Shown here: positions 58,527 through 64,000 of the stretch, one piece after another
Layout of the letters: every line of letters begins with the position of its first letter
Numbering within the stretch: position 1 is the first letter of the stretch
Assembly (NCBI RefSeq): GCF_019645835.1
Contig: NZ_CP080998.1
Location: 2,108,001-2,172,000 of the forward strand
Direction: 5' to 3'
Length of the DNA stretch: 64,000 nt
DNA from: Mycolicibacterium holsaticum DSM 44478 = JCM 12374
GTDB lineage: Bacteria > Actinomycetota > Actinomycetes > Mycobacteriales > Mycobacteriaceae
The notes under the pieces: generated by a model
Seen by the model: the letters and a program-made list of their open reading frames with translations, nothing else
What the model was told of the DNA's origin: nothing
Databases searched by the model: none
Made by a program: the position numbers and the translations under genes

Positions 58527-58967
58527 CTACCTGGCGACGGCGCCCGGGGACGCGGCGTCCTCGAGGAGGCGACGCAGCACCACGACGGCCTCGCCGAGCA
58601 CGCGCCGATCGTCGTCGTCGAGGCGTTCCAGATACGGGTCGATGGCCGCGCCGCGATCCAACCGGACCTGACGCAACGTTTCCACCCCCTTGGGGGTGAT
58701 GCGGATCAGCACGGCCCGCGCATCCTCGGGGTCGACGGTGCGCGACACCAACCCGGCGTCCTCGAGCCGACGCACCTGGGTGGTCATCGTCGGCTGCGAG
58801 CAGTGGTCGAGTGCGGCCAGGTCCGAGATGCGGGCCTCGCCGCGGTCTTCGATGGTCGACAGCAGCCGCGCCTGGGCGTAACCGAGCGGCATGCGGGCCC
58901 GCTGGGTGGCCAGTCGGTTGATCCGGGCAACGACGGCGAGCAGGTCGGCTCCGAGTGACGGCGACAT
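58527..58967 (-). CDS. MarR-family transcriptional regulator
   Basis: 146 residues from ATG 58967. The winged helix shows LGYAQARLLSTIEDRGEARI, LAALDHCSQPTMTTQVRRLEDAGLV and the wing DPEDARAVLIRITPKG. It is divergent from the ECF-type transporter across 107 bp with an AT-rich palindrome. In M. tuberculosis the equivalent place next to Rv2326c is held by Rv2327, also MarR-like, so it is probably the transporter's local regulator. Confidence 0.9.
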   Translation of the reverse strand: MSPSLGADLLAVVARINRLATQRARMPLGYAQARLLSTIEDRGEARISDLAALDHCSQPTMTTQVRRLEDAGLVSRTVDPEDARAVLIRITPKGVETLRQVRLDRGAAIDPYLERLDDDDRRVLGEAVVVLRRLLEDAASPGAVAR

Positions 58968-58974
58968 GTGGCCA

Positions 58975-59002
58975 TGATTACATAGCTTTACTATATTTAT
59001 CA
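58975..59002. promoter_or_regulatory. Nested palindrome in the MarR/ECF divergent gap
   Basis: Outer arms TGAT (58975-58978) and ATCA (58999-59002) and inner arms ATAG (58982-58985) and CTAT (58991-58994) are nearly concentric, giving an imperfect AT-rich palindrome of 28 bp. It lies directly before the MarR start. Likely MarR operator, overlapping the promoter. Confidence 0.55.
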
Positions 59003-59074
59003 AGATCGCGGCCGTGTCGCCAGTCACAACTGCGCTGATGGAGCTTATCGGCTTTCGACTGGCAGAATCGTGCA

Positions 59075-61123
59075 ATGGCCTTGACCGGGGAATCGACACC
59101 GTCTCGACGGACCGGTTCCTTGCGTCCGGGCGAACTCGCACAGGCCGCCGTGATGGCGGCGCTGTCCGCGGCGACCGCGATCATCGCCGTCGTCGTCCCG
59201 TTCGCGGCCGGGCTGGCGCTGCTGGGCACCGTCCCGATGGGTCTGCTGGCCTACCGTTACCGGCTGCGTGTGCTCATCACGGCCACCGTGGCCGGCGGCA
59301 TCATCGCGTTCCTGATCGCCGGTGTCGGCGGGTTCATGACGGTGTTCAACTGTGCCTACATCGGCGGGCTCACCGGGATCGTCAAGCGCCGCGGCCGCGG
59401 CACCCCGACGGTGGTGTTCGTCGCGATCATCGCGGGTGCGGTGTTCGGGGCGGCCTCGGTGGTGGCGCTGGCCATCCTGTCGCGGCTACGTCACCTGATC
59501 TTCGACACGGTCACCGCGAACGTCGACGGCGCGGCCGCGATCATCGCCCGCATCCCGAACATGCAAGGTGTGGCCGACGAACTCAAGCGGAATTTCGCGA
59601 CGGCGCTGGACTACTGGCCGCTGCTGTTCTTCGGCAGCGGGGTGCTGTCCATCACGATGATCAGCCTGCTGGGCTGGTGGGCGCTCTCGCGGGTGATGGC
59701 GCGGCTGCTCGGCATCCCCGACGTGCACAAGCTCGAGTCCTCCGTCGACACCGGCACCGTGGCGCCGGTGCCCGCCCGGCTGCACGACGTGCGGTTCCGC
59801 TATCCCGGCAGCGACGACGACGCCCTCGGTCCGGTCTCGCTGACCGTGGAACCCGGCGAATACCTCGCCGTCACCGGCGCCAACGGCTCGGGCAAGACCA
59901 CGCTGATGCTGGTGCTGGCCGGACGCGAACCCACGTCGGGCACCGTCGAACGGCCCGGCGCCGTCGGCCTCGGGCGCATCGGCGGCACCGCGGTGGTCAT
60001 GCAGCATCCCGAGAGCCAGGTGCTGGGCACCCGCGTCGCCGACGACGTCGTCTGGGGCTTGCCGCCCGGCAAGACCATCGACGTGCATGAACTGCTCGTC
60101 GAGGTGGGCCTGGACGGGCTGGCCGAGCGCGACACCGGCGGGCTGTCCGGCGGCGAGTTGCAGCGCCTGGCGGTGGCGGCGGCGCTGGCCCGAGAACCCT
60201 CGCTGCTCGTCGCCGACGAGGTCACCAGCATGGTCGACCAGCAGGGCCGCGAATCGCTGGTGTCGCTGCTGTCGGGCCTCACCAAACGTCACGACATGTC
60301 GCTGGTGCACATCACCCACTACAACGACGAGGCCGACAACGCCGACCGGACCATCAACCTCAACGGAACCGGCGGCGCGGCCGACAACACCGAGATGGTG
60401 GAGACCACGGCGGCGCCCGCGGCGACCGTCGTAGCAGGCCACCACTCCGAAAACCCGGTACTCGAACTCACCGGCGTCGGGCACGAATACGGCAGCGGAA
60501 CCCCTTGGGCGGCCACCGCATTGCGCGACATCAACTTCACCGTGCACGAGGGCGACGGCGTGCTGATCCACGGGCTCAACGGGTCGGGCAAGTCGACGTT
60601 GGCCTGGATCATGGCGGGCCTGACCGTTCCGACTGTCGGCACCTGCCTGCTCGACGGCGCACCGGCCGCCGAGCAGGTGGGTGCGGTGGCGCTGTCATTC
60701 CAGGCCGCGCGGCTGCAGTTGATGCGCAGCCACGTCGGCTACGAAATCGCCTCGGCAGCCGGCTTTTCCGTCGACGACCACCGCCGGGTGGCCAGGGCGT
60801 TGAGCACGGTCGGGCTGGACCCGGGGCTGGCCAAGCGGCGCATCGACCAACTCAGCGGCGGGCAGATGCGCCGGGTGGTGCTGGCCGGGCTGCTGGAACG
60901 GTCACCGCGCGCGCTCATCCTCGACGAACCGCTGGCCGGTCTGGACGCCGCCAGCCAACGCGGCCTGCTGCGCCTGCTGGAAGACCTGCGGCGCACCGCC
61001 GGCCTGACCGTCGTCGTGATCTCGCACGACTTCGTCGGGCTCGAAGAGCTGTGCCCGCGCACGCTGCACCTGGAAAGCGGCGCCCTGGTCGCGGCGCCCT
61101 CGGCGGCCGGAGGTATGTCATGA
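59075..61123 (+). CDS. ECF-type transporter: membrane domain fused to two ATPases
   Basis: A 682-residue fusion. Residues 1 to about 220 form a six-helix membrane domain of the S-component/DUF2232 type. ATPase 1 has Walker [11 protein letters not shown] (about residue 268), signature [10 protein letters not shown] (about 356) and VADEVTS; ATPase 2 has Walker [10 protein letters not shown] (about 501), signature LSGGQMRRV (about 593) and [11 protein letters not shown]. This architecture equals M. tuberculosis Rv2326c. With EcfT it imports a vitamin- or metal-like solute. The overlap with the next gene is ATGA. Confidence 0.93.
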   Translation: MALTGESTPSRRTGSLRPGELAQAAVMAALSAATAIIAVVVPFAAGLALLGTVPMGLLAYRYRLRVLITATVAGGIIAFLIAGVGGFMTVFNCAYIGGLTGIVKRRGRGTPTVVFVAIIAGAVFGAASVVALAILSRLRHLIFDTVTANVDGAAAIIARIPNMQGVADELKRNFATALDYWPLLFFGSGVLSITMISLLGWWALSRVMARLLGIPDVHKLESSVDTGTVAPVPARLHDVRFRYPGSDDDALGPVSLTVEPGEYLAVTGANGSGKTTLMLVLAGREPTSGTVERPGAVGLGRIGGTAVVMQHPESQVLGTRVADDVVWGLPPGKTIDVHELLVEVGLDGLAERDTGGLSGGELQRLAVAAALAREPSLLVADEVTSMVDQQGRESLVSLLSGLTKRHDMSLVHITHYNDEADNADRTINLNGTGGAADNTEMVETTAAPAATVVAGHHSENPVLELTGVGHEYGSGTPWAATALRDINFTVHEGDGVLIHGLNGSGKSTLAWIMAGLTVPTVGTCLLDGAPAAEQVGAVALSFQAARLQLMRSHVGYEIASAAGFSVDDHRRVARALSTVGLDPGLAKRRIDQLSGGQMRRVVLAGLLERSPRALILDEPLAGLDAASQRGLLRLLEDLRRTAGLTVVVISHDFVGLEELCPRTLHLESGALVAAPSAAGGMS

Positions 61124-61956
61124 CGGCGCCGGCCACCCGACGTCAGCCCAAGCCGCTGGTGCTGCTGCGGCCCGTGCCCGGCGACAGCGTCATACACCGG
61201 CTGTGGGCCGGCTCCAAGCTGGCCATCGTGGCAGGCATCGGCGTGCTGCTCACGTTTTATCCGGGCTGGGTGCCGATCGGCGCGGTGGCCGCGCTGGTGC
61301 TGACGGCCGCCTGGCTGACGCGCATCCCGCGCGGCGTGCTGCCCACGATTCCGGGCTGGCTGTGGGTTCTGCTGCTCCTCGGCGGTGTCACCGCCACCTT
61401 CGCCGGTGGCGACCCGATCATCGCCGTGGGCTCGGTCGACGTCGGGCTCGGCGGGCTGCTGAACTTCCTGCGCATCACCGCGCTCTCGATCGTGTTGCTC
61501 GGGCTGGGCGTGATGGTGTCGTGGACCACCAACGTCGCCGAGATCGCCCCGGCCGTGGCCACTTTGGGCCGGCCGCTGCGTCTGTTGCGCATACCCGTCG
61601 ACGAATGGGCCGTCGCGTTGACGTTGGCGCTGCGCGCGTTCCCGATGCTGATCGACGAGTTCCGGGTGCTCTACGCCGCACGCCGGCTGCGACCCAAGGT
61701 GCGGCCACCGAGCAGACGCGGGCGCCACCGCCGCTGGTGGCTGGAGGCCATCGACCTGCTGGCGGCCGCGATCATCGTCGCGCTGCGGCGGGCCGACGAG
61801 ATGGGCGACGCGATCACCGCGCGCGGCGGTGCCGGCCAGATCTCGGCGATGCCGTCGCGGCCCAAACGCATTGACTGGGTGGCGTTCTCGATCGTCGCCG
61901 TGGTGTGCGGCGCCGCGCTGGCCCTGGAGTTGACGGTGGCGGGCACCAGCGGCTAG
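61120..61956 (+). CDS. ecfT: ECF transporter transmembrane protein EcfT
   Basis: A 278-residue membrane protein from ATG 61120. Several hydrophobic segments fill residues 30-150; the conserved cytoplasmic coupling region shows [22 protein letters not shown], with the A-R type motif that contacts the ATPases, and a second box [17 protein letters not shown]. The C-terminal helix is at 250-275. Equivalent to Rv2325c. Works with the ATPase fusion protein just upstream. Its stop meets the convergent usp-type remnant. Confidence 0.92.
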   Translation: MTAPATRRQPKPLVLLRPVPGDSVIHRLWAGSKLAIVAGIGVLLTFYPGWVPIGAVAALVLTAAWLTRIPRGVLPTIPGWLWVLLLLGGVTATFAGGDPIIAVGSVDVGLGGLLNFLRITALSIVLLGLGVMVSWTTNVAEIAPAVATLGRPLRLLRIPVDEWAVALTLALRAFPMLIDEFRVLYAARRLRPKVRPPSRRGRHRRWWLEAIDLLAAAIIVALRRADEMGDAITARGGAGQISAMPSRPKRIDWVAFSIVAVVCGAALALELTVAGTSG

Positions 61957-62260
61957 CGCTGTGCGGCGTCGTTGGCCGCGCGCTGCGCCCGCTTCAGTGC
62001 CGTCGGCACCTCGAGGCGACCGAGGAACATCTCGTCGAAGTAGGGTTTGAGCGCGTCGAAACCCGCGGGGAAGCCCGCCCCGCCAGGGGCGGCGATGCGC
62101 GGGCCGTCGAGCACTTCGAAGAACGGGCGTACATCCACGCCGCGCGAGCGCCAGTACGCGTGGTAGCCGGGCTGCGCGGCCAGTACCGCAGGGATCGCCG
62201 CGCCGTCCGCACCCAGGTACGCGTTGCCGCTGCGGCTACCCATCCACTCGAGAACCTCAG
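61953..62260 (-). pseudogene. C-terminal remnant of a sugar-binding protein (uspC-like)
   Basis: The last 100 or so codons of a substrate-binding lipoprotein: VLEWMGSRSGNAYLGADG, AAIPAVLAAQPGYHAYWRSR and the final helices FDALKPYFDEMFLGR and [11 protein letters not shown] are typical of the C-terminal lobe of ABC sugar-binding proteins. There is no N-terminal part and no start; the sequence joins directly to the permease remnant in another frame. Position next to TldD and the ECF genes suggests UspC. Confidence 0.7.
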
Positions 62261-62947
62261 CGCATACACGGTGTCGAATACCTGGGCGGCGCTGACGATT
62301 CCGGTCACCAGCACGAAGAACAGCGTCGGACGCAGCAGGGGCAGCGTGATCCGACGAAACCGCTGCCACGCGGTGGCGCCGTCGATCCGGGCGGCGTTGT
62401 GGATCTGCTCGGGGATGTTGAGGATGCCGGCAAGAAAGAACAGCGCCACGTACCCGACGTTGGTCCACACCACCACCGCGCACACGACCGGCAGCGCCAG
62501 CGTCGGGTCGGTGAGCCACTCGACACGTTGATCGAGCAGCGTGGCGACCGCGCCGTCGGTGGGCGCGAGCAGCCAGCGCCACAGCACCGCGATCGCCAGC
62601 GGCGAGCAGATCCACGGCAGCACGTACAGCGTGCGGAAGAACCCGCTGCCGGGCAGCCCGCGGGCCAGCAGGGCCGCGGCCGCCAGCCCCAGCACCGTCT
62701 GCGTCGGCACCACGACCGCAATGAACAACAGCGTCACCAGCAGCGAGGTGGCGAACGACGTGTCGGTCAGCACGGACTGCCAATTACGCAGTCCGACAAA
62801 CTCGATCGGCCCCAACAGGTCCCAGCGCTGCAGCGACAGCCACAGCACGACCAGCATCGGCAGCAGCAGGAACGTGACCACCCCGAACAGGCTGGGCGCC
62901 AGCAGCAGATAACCCAGCGCGCTCGTCCGGACACGAGGGGTGGTCAC
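62254..62947 (-). pseudogene. 5' remnant of a sugar ABC permease (uspA-like)
   Basis: From GTG 62947 the frame encodes a MalF/UgpA-type permease: GYLLLAPSLFGVVTFLLLPM, helices to about residue 210, and the EAA coupling loop IDGATAWQRFRRITLPLLRP. It is normal until VFDTVYAL (near residue 230), then loses homology at about 62255, so the last helix or two are missing. The frame continues into unrelated sequence. Deletion fused it to the end of a binding-protein gene, so the transporter is dead. Confidence 0.75.
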
Positions 62948-62992
62948 CGAGCCATTAAAGCGGGCCGCAGGGTCCGCCACTACGGTAGAGGC

Positions 62993-64000
62993 GTGACAGC
63001 GAGCCGACGCGTCGACGCCGACTTCCTCGAGCTTCCGCGACATGCCCTGGCCGATGCGGCGGTGTCCGCGGCCGTGGCCGCCGGAGCCAGCCACGCTGAT
63101 CTGCGCATCCACGCGATCACCACCGAACTCGTACAGCTACGCGACGGCGAGCTGGAAACCGCCGTCGTCAACCGCGAGATCGGCCTGGCGGTGCGGGTGA
63201 TCGTCGACGGCACCTGGGGGTTCGCCTCGCACGCCGAACTGCGCACCGACGTCGCAGCCGATACGGCGCGCCGGGCGGTGCAGGTGGCGACGACGCTGGC
63301 CCCGCTCAACGCCGAGCGCATCGAGCTGGCCCCCGAACCGGTGTATTCCGACGCCGAGTGGGTGTCGGACTACCGGGTCGACCCGTTCGCTGTCGCTTCG
63401 ACGGACAAGCTGGGCGTGCTGGGGGAGCACTCCGGGCGGCTGCTGGCCGCCGACGGTGTCGACCACGTGTCGGCCGGGGTGAACGCCGTCAAGGAGCAGA
63501 CCTTCTACGCCGACACCTTCGGCTCGACGATCACCCAGCAGCGGGTCCGGGTGCTGCCGATGTTGGAGGCGGTGACGGTCGATGCGGCCGCGGGCACGTT
63601 CGAGACCATGCGCTCGCTGTGCCCGCCGTCCGCGCGGGGCTGGGAGGTCCTCGCCGGTGACGACGTGTGGAACTGGTCTGACGAGCTGGTCGAGATCCCG
63701 ACGCTGCTCGCCGAGAAGGTCAAGGCACCCAGCGTCACTGCGGGACCGACGGATCTGGTGATCGACCCGTCCAACCTGTGGTTGACGATCCACGAATCAA
63801 TCGGGCACGCAACCGAATACGACCGGGCGATCGGCTATGAGGCAGCGTACGCGGGCACGTCGTTCGCCACGCCGGACAAGCTGGGCACCATGCGCTACGG
63901 CTCGCCGGTGATGAACGTGACCGCCGACCGCACCGTCGAATACGGCTTGGCCACCGTCGGTTTCGACGACGAGGGTGTACGTGCGCAGCGCTGGGATCTG
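62993..64000 (+). CDS. TldD/PmbA-family metalloprotease, 3' end outside window
   Basis: 336 codons from GTG 62993, still open at the right edge. The zinc-binding HExxxH is HESIGH (His267, Glu268, His272), the mark of the TldD member of the TldD/TldE pair; EYDRAIGYEAAYAGTS follows. Early motifs include ELVQLRDGELETAVVNREIGLAVRV. The pair degrades unfolded peptides and matures some RiPPs. In M. tuberculosis Rv2315c is the TldD protein and is divergent from uspA, matching the layout here. Confidence 0.92.
   Translation, partial: MTASRRVDADFLELPRHALADAAVSAAVAAGASHADLRIHAITTELVQLRDGELETAVVNREIGLAVRVIVDGTWGFASHAELRTDVAADTARRAVQVATTLAPLNAERIELAPEPVYSDAEWVSDYRVDPFAVASTDKLGVLGEHSGRLLAADGVDHVSAGVNAVKEQTFYADTFGSTITQQRVRVLPMLEAVTVDAAAGTFETMRSLCPPSARGWEVLAGDDVWNWSDELVEIPTLLAEKVKAPSVTAGPTDLVIDPSNLWLTIHESIGHATEYDRAIGYEAAYAGTSFATPDKLGTMRYGSPVMNVTADRTVEYGLATVGFDDEGVRAQRWDL

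Overview
The window is high-GC DNA from a mycobacterium, most likely an environmental Mycolicibacterium-type species. The evidence is a complete ten-gene yrbE/mce operon, an LppP/LprE-type lipoprotein, mycofactocin-type SDRs, a flavin/F420-type LLM oxidoreductase, an AveC-like protein, and at the right end a block matching the M. tuberculosis Rv2315c / uspABC / Rv2325c-Rv2326c-Rv2327 neighbourhood. All functions are read from motifs, gene order and family knowledge; no database search was possible.

Region 1 (1 to about 10.6 kb) is the right part of an integrated phage-like element whose left end lies outside the window. Reading from its right boundary it holds a tRNA 3' fragment (probable attR, tRNA-Asn-like), a tyrosine integrase, an Xis-like HTH protein, a RepA/DnaB-like helicase, a roughly 165 bp array of 11 exact TGTCCAT heptamers (candidate origin or operator array), a small-terminase-like HTH protein, small proteins, the large terminase and virion-type genes, mostly coupled by ATGA/GTGA overlaps on the minus strand. 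Two plus-strand insertions carry cargo: a small secreted protein, a Cys-rich protein and a serine recombinase (1.7-2.9 kb), and a second small secreted protein (5.36-5.66 kb). No tail genes or repressor are visible, so it could be a phiRv1/phiRv2-like capsid-forming satellite or part of a larger prophage.

Region 2 (10.9-28.3 kb) is chromosomal: a lipoprotein, an acyl-CoA-oxidase-like flavoprotein, a VIT1/CCC1-type transporter, a phytase-esterase-like lipoprotein, two divergent acyl-CoA dehydrogenases, then yrbEA-yrbEB-mceA-F plus two Mce-associated genes and a DUF2599-like secreted protein.

Region 3 (28.3-58.5 kb) is a catabolic block for an unknown lipophilic substrate: aldehyde dehydrogenase, two CaiB/BaiF CoA-transferases, two mycofactocin-type SDRs, two P450s, two acyl-CoA ligases, a TesB thioesterase, a thiolase-like aldolase with a DUF35 partner, a double-hotdog MaoC hydratase, two crotonases, an APH-type kinase overlapping a two-domain acyl-CoA dehydrogenase, an LLM oxidoreductase, an AveC-like membrane protein and two near-identical amidohydrolases. 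Three FadR-type regulators sit inside; one is a tandem duplication of the whole FadR architecture. Together with the mce importer this reads as uptake, P450 hydroxylation, alcohol and aldehyde oxidation, CoA activation, beta-oxidation and retro-aldol cleavage. Two remnants (a thiolase and a small LTFGE protein) show that the block has been rearranged.

Region 4 (58.5-64 kb) holds a MarR regulator divergent from an ECF-type transporter (a membrane domain fused to two ATPases, plus EcfT), a deletion scar of a usp-type sugar ABC transporter (start of the first permease joined out of frame to the end of the binding protein), and the start of a TldD-type protease that runs off the right edge.
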